A stretch of 64,000 nucleotides of DNA from Blautia argi (GTDB taxonomy: Bacteria; Bacillota; Clostridia; Lachnospirales; Lachnospiraceae), in assembly GCF_003287895.1 (NCBI RefSeq), contig NZ_CP030280.1, positions 1,495,501-1,559,500 of the forward strand, given 5' to 3'. The notes under the pieces were generated by a model. The model worked only from the letters and a program-made list of their open reading frames with translations. It ran no database searches and was not told where the DNA came from. Both the position numbers and the translations under genes were made by a program. This document shows positions 1 through 8,403 of the stretch, in pieces. The stretch's first letter is position 1, and each line of letters starts with the position of its first letter.

Positions 1-1
1 C

Positions 2-169
2 ATATTCAAACCTGGATGTAAAAAAGAAGATTTAACAGAAATGATTGAAGATGCTTTGGATCAAGAGGAAATTGAAGAGTTTGATCAGTTAGAAAATTCG
101 ACAGACAGAATGGAGGAAATAGAAGAATGCATGATTGAAAGATATATACATAATGTGAAAAATATATAA
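2..169 (+). CDS. C-terminal fragment of unknown acidic protein
   Basis: The window opens inside this gene: 55 codons are open from the first complete codon to TAA at 167-169. The fragment is strongly acidic (many Glu and Asp) and probably helical. I do not recognise a family. It is followed within 60 bases by a clear intrinsic terminator, so it is probably the last gene of an upstream transcript. Its start lies outside the window. Confidence 0.5.
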   Translation: MFKPGCKKEDLTEMIEDALDQEEIEEFDQLENSTDRMEEIEECMIERYIHNVKNI

Positions 170-227
170 GTTTATTTATGCTGTCTTTTGATGCAAAAAC
201 ATAATTAGAGTATTAAAGGAACATTAT

Positions 228-256
228 GCTGTTAGAAGAATTCTAACAGCTTTTTT
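228..256 (+). terminator. Rho-independent terminator
   Basis: A perfect 10-bp inverted repeat (GCTGTTAGAA / TTCTAACAGC) with a GAA loop is followed directly by six T residues. It would end transcription of the gene that enters from the left edge. Confidence 0.85.
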
Positions 257-262
257 GTAATT

Positions 263-282
263 ATTACTTAAAAGCAAGTAAT
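263..282 (+). promoter_or_regulatory. Inverted repeat upstream of sigma-like gene
   Basis: ATTACTT and AAGTAAT form a 7-bp inverted repeat around a 6-base spacer, about 70 bases before the ribosome-binding site of the sigma-like gene. There is no T-run after it, so it looks more like an operator than a terminator. No protein can be assigned to it. Confidence 0.3.
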
Positions 283-353
283 AGTAACATAGAAGTAAAA
301 CTCTCCGCCTGGAAACGGATTATAGATTAAAAACAGATTTCAGGAGGAGATTT

Positions 354-797
354 ATGGATAAACAAAAACGAACTACTATAGATGAATTTAGTGCATACCT
401 ACAGAGTGCAGTAAGAAATACCACTATTAACTATATGAACGATAAAAGTAAGATCAAAGAGCATGAGATTACTTTAGAAGAGGATTTGGAAAATGTAGAA
501 GGAAGGGGAATAGAATGGAATGAAATGATGGAAGCACACGATATTTTTTGGGGAAAGATTGATCCGGAAAAATTGTTTGCTCAGGTGACAGATAATAAAC
601 TTTTACATATACTGAAAAGTTTTTCGGCATTGCATATAAAGGTTCTCTGTCTGCGAATATTGTACGAAAAGACATTTGATGAAATAGGAATGGCTATAGG
701 AATATCTGGAAAAAAGGCTGAAAATACCTATTACAACGTAATTAAAAAAATTCGCAGGGAATTAGGAGAAGGAAAAGATGCAGGAAAGAGAATTTGA
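354..797 (+). CDS. Sigma-70 region 4-like regulator of the ICE
   Basis: A 147-residue protein whose C-terminal half (about residues 85-140) looks like a sigma-70 region 4 helix-turn-helix: a run of helices including LCLRILYEKTFDEIGMAIG, then a basic recognition-type helix ending in KKIRREL. The N-terminal part is charged and lacks a clear region 2. Such short sigma-like proteins are common in firmicute conjugative elements, where they are thought to control element genes. It starts at ATG after a good AGGAGG-type site and overlaps the next HTH gene by 20 bases, so the two are probably co-translated. Assignment as a true sigma factor rather than another HTH regulator is inference. Confidence 0.7.
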   Translation: MDKQKRTTIDEFSAYLQSAVRNTTINYMNDKSKIKEHEITLEEDLENVEGRGIEWNEMMEAHDIFWGKIDPEKLFAQVTDNKLLHILKSFSALHIKVLCLRILYEKTFDEIGMAIGISGKKAENTYYNVIKKIRRELGEGKDAGKRI

Positions 798-1005
798 AGA
801 ATTATTATGGAAAGCACGAAATAAGGATAAAAAAGCAGTATTTGAAATTATAGAAATGTACCGTCCTTTGTTGTTAAAATACGCAAAAAGTAATGGGAAA
901 TTTGATGAGGACTTATACCAGGAATTGGTATGTGCAGTTTTAAAAAGTATTATAAAATTTCCTATGAAAACAGAAGAACACAATAATTTGTACATTAAGT
1001 ATTGA
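778..1005 (+). CDS. Small helix-turn-helix protein of conjugative transposon type
   Basis: A 75-residue protein with an N-terminal stretch (EFEELLWKARNKDKKAVFEI) followed by MYRPLLLKYAK and FDEDLYQEL, the pattern of the short helix-turn-helix proteins that accompany sigma-like genes in Tn916-type and Lachnospiraceae elements. It resembles the region 2 half of a sigma factor, so with the preceding gene it may form a split two-part regulator. It overlaps the preceding gene by 20 bases. A strong promoter starts inside its last codons, so the following gene has its own transcript. Confidence 0.65.
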   Translation: MQEREFEELLWKARNKDKKAVFEIIEMYRPLLLKYAKSNGKFDEDLYQELVCAVLKSIIKFPMKTEEHNNLYIKY

Positions 1006-1030
1006 TATACACAAGATATTGTGATATGAT
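1002..1030 (+). promoter_or_regulatory. Sigma-A type promoter
   Basis: TTGATA and TATGAT are separated by exactly 17 bases. The bases after the -10 box (GATTGTGTAA) resemble those at the promoter at 17447 in this window. It drives a leader of about 160 bases before the gene at 1198. Confidence 0.75.
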
Positions 1031-1082
1031 GATTGTGTAATTATTTATGATATCAGTATAGACTGACATCACAAAGGTATAG

Positions 1083-1176
1083 TCCTATTTTAAATAGGAG
1101 AAAAATTTGGGATAGGGATATATCCACAAGAAAAAGAATGGCATTGATTGTTATTGGACAGTCAGTGCCTTTTTTA
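1083..1176 (+). promoter_or_regulatory. Structured leader with terminator-like hairpin
   Basis: The leader holds a small hairpin at 1083-1099 (TCCTATT / AATAGGA) and then a 12-bp stem with G-U pairs at 1140-1169 followed by a T-run to 1175. The second hairpin sits about 10 bases before the ribosome-binding site of the gene at 1198. It looks like an attenuator rather than an end-of-operon terminator. Confidence 0.55.
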
Positions 1177-1197
1177 TGTTGAAAAGGAGGAACAAGG

Positions 1198-1431
1198 ATG
1201 GTAAAAAGCAAGAAAATCAAAAAAATGATATGGACGCATGGCTGGGTGGTATTTCCAGTTATTACGGGTAGACCACTACACTATTACTGGAAAGGTAACA
1301 AATTCCAAACAGAAGTAGTTAAAAAAATTATTGCTTTGGATGCAAATCATATTGTAGTAGAAGGAGAAGAAAAGACCTATTATATACAGTTTTTTGCAGA
1401 TGAAGCAGAAAGTTTAAAAGCAGCAGCGTAG
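1198..1431 (+). CDS. Small conserved-looking ICE protein of unknown function
   Basis: A 77-residue basic protein beginning MVKSKKIKKMIWTHGWVVF with several aromatic residues and a C-terminal strand-rich half (VVEGEEKTYYIQFF). It has an excellent AAGGAGG site and its own promoter at 1002-1030, and is followed by an intrinsic terminator, so it forms a monocistronic unit. I do not recognise a named family. It has no membrane segment and no signal peptide. Confidence 0.65.
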   Translation: MVKSKKIKKMIWTHGWVVFPVITGRPLHYYWKGNKFQTEVVKKIIALDANHIVVEGEEKTYYIQFFADEAESLKAAA

Positions 1432-1438
1432 AAAAAGG

Positions 1439-1480
1439 GCAGGATCAAGAAGGGGATTAAAATTCTTGTTCCTGCTTTTT
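1439..1480 (+). terminator. Rho-independent terminator
   Basis: A 13-base inverted repeat beginning GCAGGA and ending TCCTGC, with one mismatch, is followed by five T residues immediately after the gene at 1198-1431. Confidence 0.75.
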
Positions 1481-1506
1481 CAAAAGAATAAGAAGAGGTG
1501 AATAGA

Positions 1507-2016
1507 ATGAGTTGGATATGTTTTCATATAGAAAATGAAAGATTATTAAAAGCTGCAGTTTCAGAAGAAATAAGAGTAGAGTGTGATAAACTTTTCAGGC
1601 AAAGGGGATACGAAGAAAGAGGAAGATGGATACCGGAGAAAGAAGTAATTTTGTCTTATATTGTAGAAGGGGTATATTATGCTGCAGTCAGGACAACGGA
1701 CCGATTTGGTAAAAGTTTTGTATACGCAGCAGTTTTGCCACTTTGCATCCAGAAAGGAATGTATTACAATCTGTTATGCAATGAGCAATATGAAGGGGAA
1801 CTACCGCAGGAATGTCAGTGCCCAATGGAAATTTTATTACTGCTAAGTTCTACGGATTCTGTTCTCGCTCAAAAATGGAGAAATAACTGTTGGAATTATC
1901 ATAAGAAAGAACATTATCAGGAATATAAAACGAATGTAAGGAAACAATCATCAGGATATAGAAAAAAAGAAAATTATAAAAGGGATTTTAGGAGAAAGAT
2001 AACAACGCAGTCATGA
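1507..2016 (+). CDS. Unknown ICE protein
   Basis: A 169-residue protein with no recognised family. An in-frame GTG exists at 1498 but lies within the AAGAGGTG ribosome-binding site, so ATG 1507 is the better start. The first 120 residues look globular, with mixed helix and strand and several Cys. The last 40 are Lys/Arg/Tyr-rich and probably disordered or nucleic-acid binding. It is followed by an intrinsic terminator, closing the short leading block of the element. Confidence 0.6.
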   Translation: MSWICFHIENERLLKAAVSEEIRVECDKLFRQRGYEERGRWIPEKEVILSYIVEGVYYAAVRTTDRFGKSFVYAAVLPLCIQKGMYYNLLCNEQYEGELPQECQCPMEILLLLSSTDSVLAQKWRNNCWNYHKKEHYQEYKTNVRKQSSGYRKKENYKRDFRRKITTQS

Positions 2017-2073
2017 TATAAAGCGGCAAATGTATAAGTACCTAATAGAAATAGAAGACTAACCAATTTATTA

Positions 2074-2138
2074 AAAAAGGGGTACACAGAGTCGGAGCAA
2101 TGAGGAAATGCTCTCGAATTTCTGGTACTCCTTTTTTT
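2074..2138 (+). terminator. Rho-independent terminator
   Basis: GGGGTAC and GTACTCC form the outer stem around an inner stem (AGAGTCGGAGCA / TGCTCTC region), and a run of seven T residues follows. It lies between the unknown gene ending at 2016 and the minus-strand gene at 2306. The remaining bases from 2139 to 2305 show nothing further. Confidence 0.7.
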
Positions 2139-2305
2139 GTGTGTTACATTTTGAACTGGAAATGTAATTACCATAATTATACTATTTCATAGTTCAAAAT
2201 TAGAGTTCACAAATACACTGGATTTTATATTTATTAAATAGTTGATACAATCTAAATGAACCACTCTTTTTCTATGTAAAATTATTGAGATCCTATAAAA
2301 TTTGT

Positions 2306-2752
2306 TTATTGTAAGCCAGGTTCATTGCCAGGTTCATCACCACTTATATCTGCACTTGGACACCAGACAAGTGTATATTTATCATCATGACCGGTTGTGT
2401 TGCAATTTGTGCATCTCCAATAGGTTGTTGTTTTTACTTGGCAATATCCAGGGTGTGTTTTTCCGTGGATGCGTGTAGTGTCTGGTGTTCCATTGTTGAC
2501 GATATTGGTGTGATGGCCAGATGAACATCCTCCTGCTTTTAAGTCAGATGAGCTTGGCTGATATTCAAATGTTACTAATCCAGCCTGTGTAATTGTGCCG
2601 TCTGGATTTTTCTCATTAATAATTTTTTGATTTGTAATCACTTCGTTGCATTCATTCTCTTTGGCAGTGTCGGTGTCACTAGCATAAACTGAAAAAGGAA
2701 TTACACCTAAAGCTGTGACTGTTAATAATAATGTGAGTATTTTTTTCTTCAT
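2306..2752 (-). CDS. Secreted cysteine-rich protein on the opposite strand
   Basis: A 148-residue protein with a classic signal peptide: KKK, a hydrophobic core LTLLLTVTALGVIPF, and a likely cleavage after VYA near residue 24. The mature part has about seven Cys, including a C-x2-C pair (CTNC) and CSSG, plus several His, suggesting a disulphide-bonded or metal-binding extracellular domain. The C-terminus is Gly/Pro/acidic. A strong AGGAGG site precedes ATG 2752. It is the only confident minus-strand gene in the first 34 kb, so it is a separate transcription unit within the ICE. I do not recognise the family; a role at the donor surface is only a guess. Confidence 0.7.
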   Translation of the reverse strand: MKKKILTLLLTVTALGVIPFSVYASDTDTAKENECNEVITNQKIINEKNPDGTITQAGLVTFEYQPSSSDLKAGGCSSGHHTNIVNNGTPDTTRIHGKTHPGYCQVKTTTYWRCTNCNTTGHDDKYTLVWCPSADISGDEPGNEPGLQ

Positions 2753-2941
2753 TATGATACCTCCTAAATAGTTTATTTTAGATTTCAGTATTAAAATATC
2801 ATAGGTTTGTAAAAACTAGATTCTTTATTCTATTAAAATATTGTTAAATGGATTTTTTGGAATAGATTTTTCAAAAATGTCATTACGATACTTACTGTGT
2901 ATATGTTTTTATAAGTGATACAAAAATAAGACTGGTTTCCT

Positions 2942-2993
2942 ATAACATTGCGACCTCTCTGAAATTGACATCGGATTCTTAAAGTTTTACAAT
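2942..2993 (+). promoter_or_regulatory. Promoter with conserved upstream element, conjugation operon
   Basis: TTGACA (2965-2970) and TACAAT (2988-2993) are 17 bases apart. ATAACATTGC occurs 13 bases before the -35 box at 2942-2951. The same 10-mer at the same spacing precedes the promoter at 17424. It drives the virB2-virB6-virB1-virB4 operon. The upstream 10-mer is a candidate activator site. Confidence 0.75.
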
Positions 2994-3052
2994 GATAACG
3001 TAAAGTTTTGTGCATGTGAGTATCTACATGGAGGGCCGCAAAACTGAATAAT

Positions 3053-3097
3053 CAGGGAAAAAAGCAATCAGAAATGGTTGCTTTTTTTGTTGCCCTG
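3053..3097 (+). promoter_or_regulatory. Leader hairpin (attenuator type)
   Basis: A long imperfect stem (CAGGGAAAAAAGCAATCA with a partner ending TTGCCCTG) has a GAAA loop and a seven-base T-run inside its 3' arm. It ends 14 bases before the GGGAGG site of the pilin gene. It could act as an attenuator controlling entry into the conjugation operon. Confidence 0.6.
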
Positions 3098-3123
3098 AAA
3101 TAAAGAGGAAGGGAGGATGATGT

Positions 3124-3525
3124 TTGTTTCATAAAAAATTACAAGTGCATATCGTAGAGAAATTGAGGAAACCACAGTTTAAAATGAAGACTGCCTGGAT
3201 TCCTCAATTTATGTTTATGGGATTTTTCATGATTACCATGCTGGCGTGGTTTACACAGCCAGTATATGCTGCGGACATCTTTTCTATGGCAAAAGACGCT
3301 ATGCAGAAAGTGTATAACGATGTAGTAGGAATTGCTACTGTTGCAGCAGTTGTGTGTTCAGCAGTGTGTTTGTTTTTGATGAATTTTTCAAAAAGCGGAA
3401 AAACAGTGGATGAGTCAAGAACGTGGCTGAAACGCATTGTCATTTGTTGGGCAGTGTTAATGGTACTTGGAGCGATTGTAAACTACATGGAAGTTCTCGT
3501 TCCACAGCAGAACTTTACTGGTTAA
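3124..3525 (+). CDS. VirB2/TrbC-like pilin (Maff2-type) of the conjugation system
   Basis: A 133-residue protein. An N-terminal basic stretch is followed by a long hydrophobic segment ending TQPVYAA, which looks like a signal peptide with cleavage near residue 50. Two further membrane segments follow (about residues 65-88 and 105-125), separated by a short basic loop (SKSGKTVDESRTWLKR). This is the layout of VirB2/TrbC-like and Maff2-type proteins at the head of firmicute transfer operons. It starts at TTG 3124, 7 bases after GGGAGG; the nearby ATGs at 3117 and 3120 run into a stop. It lies directly before virB6. Confidence 0.7.
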   Translation: MFHKKLQVHIVEKLRKPQFKMKTAWIPQFMFMGFFMITMLAWFTQPVYAADIFSMAKDAMQKVYNDVVGIATVAAVVCSAVCLFLMNFSKSGKTVDESRTWLKRIVICWAVLMVLGAIVNYMEVLVPQQNFTG

Positions 3526-3576
3526 AAAACACAATATACCGGAGCCCTCCCGGGAAAAGGAGGTTGATGAAGTTAG

Positions 3577-5004
3577 TTGGGCTGGTTATTAGAATTATTG
3601 ATTGAAGGAATCCGGGAAATTTGTTCACAGTTTTTAGTAGACATGATGGACCTCATTACCGGAATGTTCACAGATTTACTATCCTGCAATTTGAGTTTAT
3701 TTGAAGACTTATTTACAGTAGTAAAAGATTTGTATAAAAATGCTATTCTTCCTATGGGGATTGCAATCCTATTGCTGATTTTAATCTGGCAGTTATTCAA
3801 AACCATGTTTGGAAGAGGCGGTGTTGCAGCGGAAGATCCGGTGGAGTTGGTCTGCAGGAGCTTTTTATGTTTATTTATGTTGCTCTTTGCCAGACCAGTA
3901 GCAAATTATATTTTGGAAGTGGCTGGTACTCCTTATCAGTGGGTAGCAGGAACAGAAATTGAAGTAAAAAGTTTTTCTGATTTTGTATCTTCTCTGGATC
4001 AGGCATCGGCAAGTCTTGGAATTGATGGATTGAGCATTTCCATACTATTACTGATTATGCAGTTTGTCGTTGCATGGAATTACTTTAAAATGCTGTTTAT
4101 CATTGCAGAACGGTATGTTCTGTTGGGCGTTTTTTCCTATACTGCACCTTTGGCATTTTCGACAGGTTGCTCTAAGGCAACGAATAATGTATTAGCATCC
4201 TGGAGCAAGATGTTTGGTGGACAAGTTGTTTTAATCATTATGAATGCGTGGTGTATGAAAATGTTTTTAAGCGGGTATGGAAATTTGACCGCAAGCCACT
4301 ATGGTTTTACAAAGTTTTTTATTGCAACCTTATGTTTGATTGGATTTTCAAAAGTGTGCTTTAAAATGGATTCTTATATGGCTTCACTTGGAATTAATCT
4401 TGGAAGAATGTCGAATGGAATGGGCGCTTTTGGGTTAATGATGGCAGCCAGCAGATTATTCTCATTCGGACATAGCAGTCATAGTACAACTGAGAGTATG
4501 GAAAATGGAGAACATACAGGAAATAGTGAAGCAATGGGAACTTCTTCCGGAATGGGAGATGGTGCAGGGCCAATACCAATGAGTACTGGAAATCCTATGG
4601 ATATGGAAGAAATGGGAGAAGATTACGTATCAGGAAATCCGTTGGAAGAGGGGTATGCGGACAATGCAGATGATGGTAAAACAGCAGACACAGTTTCAGA
4701 TCAGGAAAATATTCTGGACGAAATGGGAATTACTTCACAGCAAGAAGATATGAAAAATCCAGAAGCTAGTACAGAAAATTATGGACTTGGAGAAGGCGGT
4801 GAATTGGTAAAAGGAGAAGAAATTGAACCTACACAGGAACAAGGAAATCTTTCTGACCTGAAGGAAAATTCGGTATCAGAAGTTCCTGCTATGGAAGCAG
4901 AAAATACTGGAAGCAGTTATGCAGAAGGTATGTTGGATACAGATAGTATTCCAGTAGAATCTGAAAATGGACAAGAGGTACTGACAGAAGCAGATGAGCT
5001 TTAG
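3577..5004 (+). CDS. VirB6/TrbL-like conjugation membrane protein (main part)
   Basis: A polytopic inner-membrane channel component. About residues 1-300 carry six or more hydrophobic segments (for example AILPMGIAILLLILIWQLF and LCLFMLLFARPVANYILEV), as in VirB6/TrbL proteins of Gram-positive type IV systems. The rest is a long acidic Ser/Glu/Gly-rich tail, probably disordered. The start is TTG 3577, because a stop lies immediately upstream in frame. The stop at 5002-5004 appears artificial. Restoring one T in the run at 5000-5002 continues the frame without a stop to 5504, giving about 642 residues with the tail annotated next. Confidence 0.75.
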   Translation: MGWLLELLIEGIREICSQFLVDMMDLITGMFTDLLSCNLSLFEDLFTVVKDLYKNAILPMGIAILLLILIWQLFKTMFGRGGVAAEDPVELVCRSFLCLFMLLFARPVANYILEVAGTPYQWVAGTEIEVKSFSDFVSSLDQASASLGIDGLSISILLLIMQFVVAWNYFKMLFIIAERYVLLGVFSYTAPLAFSTGCSKATNNVLASWSKMFGGQVVLIIMNAWCMKMFLSGYGNLTASHYGFTKFFIATLCLIGFSKVCFKMDSYMASLGINLGRMSNGMGAFGLMMAASRLFSFGHSSHSTTESMENGEHTGNSEAMGTSSGMGDGAGPIPMSTGNPMDMEEMGEDYVSGNPLEEGYADNADDGKTADTVSDQENILDEMGITSQQEDMKNPEASTENYGLGEGGELVKGEEIEPTQEQGNLSDLKENSVSEVPAMEAENTGSSYAEGMLDTDSIPVESENGQEVLTEADEL

Positions 5005-5045
5005 ATTATCCAAGAAGAGGAACAGCTACATCGTGGTATGGATGG

Positions 5046-5504
5046 ATGGGAACCATTGGTGAAAGTGAAATGGATTTGGAAGGGGTCACAAGCGGCAGTG
5101 CTGGAAGGGAATATTCTGCACAGGAAGTTTCAGGCGGAATGGAGACTTCTGGATCTGGCATTTTAAACGAAATTGGAGAAAGTGGTGTTTCGACTTCTAA
5201 AGGAGAGTCCGTAATTCCAAAGTTTTCAGAGGAAACAAGGGAACATCCAACAGGTGATTATCTCTCCAGTCAAAATGAGTTTGGACAAGGGGCAGAAAGA
5301 AGAATTTCAGATGTTCCGACAACAGGGGAAATGGAAACTAGCGATGTTTTAGGACGAGAGATGCTGATACAAGGACAGAATTTAAGAGAAAGTGTTCTCC
5401 CAAACGAGGCAGAAAGAAGTTTGAAACTAGAAGATGGGATTCCAGAAGTTCCAAAATCCAGACGTGAATTGCGACAGGGATATGATGAGCGTAAAGACTG
5501 GTAG
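5046..5504 (+). CDS. Detached C-terminal tail of VirB6
   Basis: This frame is open from just after the stop of virB6 and reads DYPRRGTATSWYGW before the first ATG at 5046, so it is coding upstream of that ATG. It has no convincing ribosome-binding site. Composition (Ser, Gly, Glu, Thr) matches the disordered tail of the preceding VirB6. The simplest reading is that it is the end of that protein separated by a one-base deletion. As an independent 152-residue protein it would have no recognisable domain. It ends RRELRQGYDERKDW, 11 bases before the next start. Confidence 0.55.
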   Translation: MGTIGESEMDLEGVTSGSAGREYSAQEVSGGMETSGSGILNEIGESGVSTSKGESVIPKFSEETREHPTGDYLSSQNEFGQGAERRISDVPTTGEMETSDVLGREMLIQGQNLRESVLPNEAERSLKLEDGIPEVPKSRRELRQGYDERKDW

Positions 5505-5515
5505 GGAGGTGTAAA

Positions 5516-7639
5516 ATGGCAGAAGAAAGGCATGATACATCACCTCTTGACAATACAGTTAATGCTGCTATCCAGACAGCAAAGCAGGCAAAACAGGTTG
5601 CAGATGGCATAAAAAATGCAAAAAATGCAGCAAAAGGTGCTCAGGCAGCTTACTCTACGGCAACAGCGGCAGGAGGCAGTGTGGCTGGAAGTACCATTGG
5701 AACAGCAATTGCAGGACCTCTTGGAACGGTTGTTGGATTTTTAGTGACAAATAAGACGTTCCAAAAAGTAGTTGCAGCAATTATGGCGGCAATTTTACTG
5801 TTCCTATTCATCATTGTGAATTTCATTGGTATTCTGTTTTCCTATCTTGGATTTATGGATGCTAATTCTTTTGCAAATGAAGCGCAGTCAAAAGAACTTG
5901 CAGCAATAAGAAGCAGGATTGAACAGGTGCTGGAAGTAGAAGCATACCAAACAGAGCTGCTATCTATTATTTCTCAGGAACATGATATGAAGCTGCAGGA
6001 AATACAGGCAGATTATCAGGCAAAGTATAGAGAACATAAACTGACAATCGTGGATGAATATGAGACAAGATTAAAAGATAACCTATCTTATTATGTGGGG
6101 ATTTTACTGATGCAAAAGTGGGACAGCACCACGCGAAAATCTTTTCTCGGATATTCTGGTGGTCTGGACATGAACTTGGATACAGATTTGAGCAGTCCAT
6201 ATGATGCCTTTTTTGAGGAAGCGGCAAATACCTATAATGTGCCGGTAGCACTTTTGATTGCAATGGGGAAAGTAGAGTCAAACTTTGATCCTAATGTAGT
6301 ATCTGGTGCAGGTGCAATTGGCATTATGCAGTTAATGCCTGGAACTGCTGCTTCACTGGGAGTAACAGATCCGTATGATCCTAGACAGAATATCATGGGG
6401 GGCGCAAAATACGTTGCAGAGCTTATGGAAATGTTTCAGGGATATGAAAATGCTTTGGAATTGGTTATTGCTGGATATAATGCAGGTCCGCAGGCAGTCA
6501 TCAATGCCGGATATCAAATTCCACCATATACAGAAACCCAGAACCATGTAAAAAAGGTAATGGGATATATTCAAATACTGGAACAGCCCAGTGGAACGGG
6601 AAGTTCCTCTGATACCGAAGGGAGTCCAGAGGAATTGGAAAAGTCATACCAACTGTTAAAAAATGCGGTGACAGAATATGTGCCGCAATTCTTTTCATGG
6701 TCTGTAAGCAATACGGGAGAGCAGTCATCTGTAAAAACAGTCTATTATGTGATAACAGAAGCTGGAAAGACAGAGATTACAAAAGAAACTTATCTGACTT
6801 TAAAGGAAAGTGGACAGAATGTGCAGATGGAAGAGCAAGAAGTAGGTGAAAAAACGGTGGAATATACATTGGCTTTACTATTGAGTTCACAGTTATCTCA
6901 AAACGGAAACAAGTATGAGTATAAGTATGTACTGGATCAGGGGACATTTGAGTTGGTCTTACGGGTTCTTCAGATTATGCAGGATGGAGTTGATGCGCTA
7001 AAGGAAGCAATATTTTCCCTATTTTCATGGACGGATTTTGTGACAGGAGGTGGGGTTGATGATTCATTGATTGGAAATATTGATGTTACCGGAGATAAAA
7101 TCCGATATGATACGGTTGAAAACTGTGTGAAAGAAGTCACTTATTTTAATCAGACAGAAGAACCGTGGGCAAGCCTTCCTTATGGAACAAGCAATGTTGG
7201 TGCTGCCGGGTGCGGACCAACTTCTCTGGCGATTGTAATTTCCACTTTTACCGGCCAGAATGTAACACCGGAAATCACGAAAACTTTTGCAGAGCAAAAT
7301 GGAGAATATGTACCCAATGTAGGCACCAGTCATTCTTTTGTGAAAAATGCGGCAACTCACTGGGGGTTGACTTGTGAACGGGTAGGAAAAGACCGTATGG
7401 ATTATGTGGTGGAATCCTTAAAAGAAGGAAAACTGGTTGTTGAAATCTGTGAAGCTTATACGATTACCGGAGGAAGTAGTGGACACTTTATTGTACTTAC
7501 CGGAGTGACCACAGATGGACATATCACGATCGCTGATTGTGCAAGCAGAGAAAGAACTGGAAAACTTTATAGCGTAGAAACCATAAAAAGTTATGGAAGG
7601 GATTTGTCGGAAGGAGCTTTTTGGATTATTGGAAAGTAG
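5516..7639 (+). CDS. VirB1-like wall hydrolase: lytic transglycosylase plus C39-like peptidase
   Basis: A 707-residue protein that should open peptidoglycan for the conjugation channel. Residues about 1-75 are an Ala-rich cytoplasmic segment. One membrane helix lies near residues 85-115, followed by a coiled coil. A soluble lytic transglycosylase domain follows, with the catalytic Glu near residue 254 (GKVESNFDPN, then GAIGIMQLMPGTA and AGYNAGP). A C39-like cysteine peptidase domain ends the protein, with Cys near residue 565 (GAAGCGPTSLA), a probable catalytic His near 656 (SGHFIVLTG) and a downstream Asp (IADCASRE). Paired glycosidase and peptidase domains are typical of Gram-positive conjugation hydrolases. 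A good GGGAGGTG site precedes ATG 5516. Confidence 0.85.
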   Translation: MAEERHDTSPLDNTVNAAIQTAKQAKQVADGIKNAKNAAKGAQAAYSTATAAGGSVAGSTIGTAIAGPLGTVVGFLVTNKTFQKVVAAIMAAILLFLFIIVNFIGILFSYLGFMDANSFANEAQSKELAAIRSRIEQVLEVEAYQTELLSIISQEHDMKLQEIQADYQAKYREHKLTIVDEYETRLKDNLSYYVGILLMQKWDSTTRKSFLGYSGGLDMNLDTDLSSPYDAFFEEAANTYNVPVALLIAMGKVESNFDPNVVSGAGAIGIMQLMPGTAASLGVTDPYDPRQNIMGGAKYVAELMEMFQGYENALELVIAGYNAGPQAVINAGYQIPPYTETQNHVKKVMGYIQILEQPSGTGSSSDTEGSPEELEKSYQLLKNAVTEYVPQFFSWSVSNTGEQSSVKTVYYVITEAGKTEITKETYLTLKESGQNVQMEEQEVGEKTVEYTLALLLSSQLSQNGNKYEYKYVLDQGTFELVLRVLQIMQDGVDALKEAIFSLFSWTDFVTGGGVDDSLIGNIDVTGDKIRYDTVENCVKEVTYFNQTEEPWASLPYGTSNVGAAGCGPTSLAIVISTFTGQNVTPEITKTFAEQNGEYVPNVGTSHSFVKNAATHWGLTCERVGKDRMDYVVESLKEGKLVVEICEAYTITGGSSGHFIVLTGVTTDGHITIADCASRERTGKLYSVETIKSYGRDLSEGAFWIIGK

Positions 7640-7646
7640 GAACAAA

Positions 7647-8393
7647 ATGAGTAAAAGAATTGTTTTTGTGCTTATATGTACAATTTTTTGGATGATGTTT
7701 TCTGTTCCGGTCATGGCGGTATCTATAGTGGAACTTCCCGTTATCACCAAATGGGAAAATGGAAACGGTTATGATGAAAAAGGAAATCGTCTGGAAGATA
7801 CATGGGCGTATGATTCTGTCCATGAAGCCGGAAGATATGTCCTGTTTGGGAAGAATGGAGAAGTGTTAAAAAAATCAGAGGATTGGAAAAAGAAAGAGCA
7901 AATAAGTGAAAACTTTACAGTGACAAACCAAAATACGGGAATCTTGGCAATACGTGCGGAAGTATATGAGGAATTTTCAGGAACCGTGAAGGGGAGTGTA
8001 AAGGAGAAAAGCGGAATAGAATATTTGTTTGAACTGTGTGAAGCCAATCAGTATAGTACAAACTTAGAACTGGCACCTGGAGATTATCACTTATCTGTAG
8101 ATGCAGTGGAGAAGGAGCGTCTGTATAGAGTACTATATGACGAAGCGAAATTTAGTATGCAAGAAGCAGAAGTAAAAATTGAAAACCTTCAGGTAACAGG
8201 GGAATGTATTGGAATGGCAACAGACACAGAAGATATGCGATCATCTGCAAATGCGCCACAGACAGAAAAAATGGAAACCGATGGAGTTTCAGAAGAGCTG
8301 TTAAAGACTATAGGAAAACTTATTATTCCTGTAGTGATTATTTCCCTTGGGGGATATCTGTTTGTGCGGAAGAAAAAGCAACCATATACATAG
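7647..8393 (+). CDS. Membrane-anchored secreted protein of the transfer operon
   Basis: A 248-residue protein with a signal peptide (residues 1-24, ending PVMA), an extracellular part of mainly strand character, and a C-terminal membrane anchor (IIPVVIISLGGYLFV) followed by RKKK. This is the type I surface-protein layout without an LPxTG motif. ATG 7647 follows GTAGGA. The frame is open upstream but overlaps the hydrolase gene. Its position between virB1 and the PrgI-like gene suggests an accessory structural part of the mating channel. I do not recognise a named family. Confidence 0.65.
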   Translation: MSKRIVFVLICTIFWMMFSVPVMAVSIVELPVITKWENGNGYDEKGNRLEDTWAYDSVHEAGRYVLFGKNGEVLKKSEDWKKKEQISENFTVTNQNTGILAIRAEVYEEFSGTVKGSVKEKSGIEYLFELCEANQYSTNLELAPGDYHLSVDAVEKERLYRVLYDEAKFSMQEAEVKIENLQVTGECIGMATDTEDMRSSANAPQTEKMETDGVSEELLKTIGKLIIPVVIISLGGYLFVRKKKQPYT

Positions 8394-8403
8394 GAGGCAG
8401 AAA

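Noticed and set aside
3423..3605. 60-codon frame overlapping virB2 and virB6 starts
   Set aside because: It runs out of frame through the pilin gene; the ATG near 3567 belongs to a frame ending after 12 codons.
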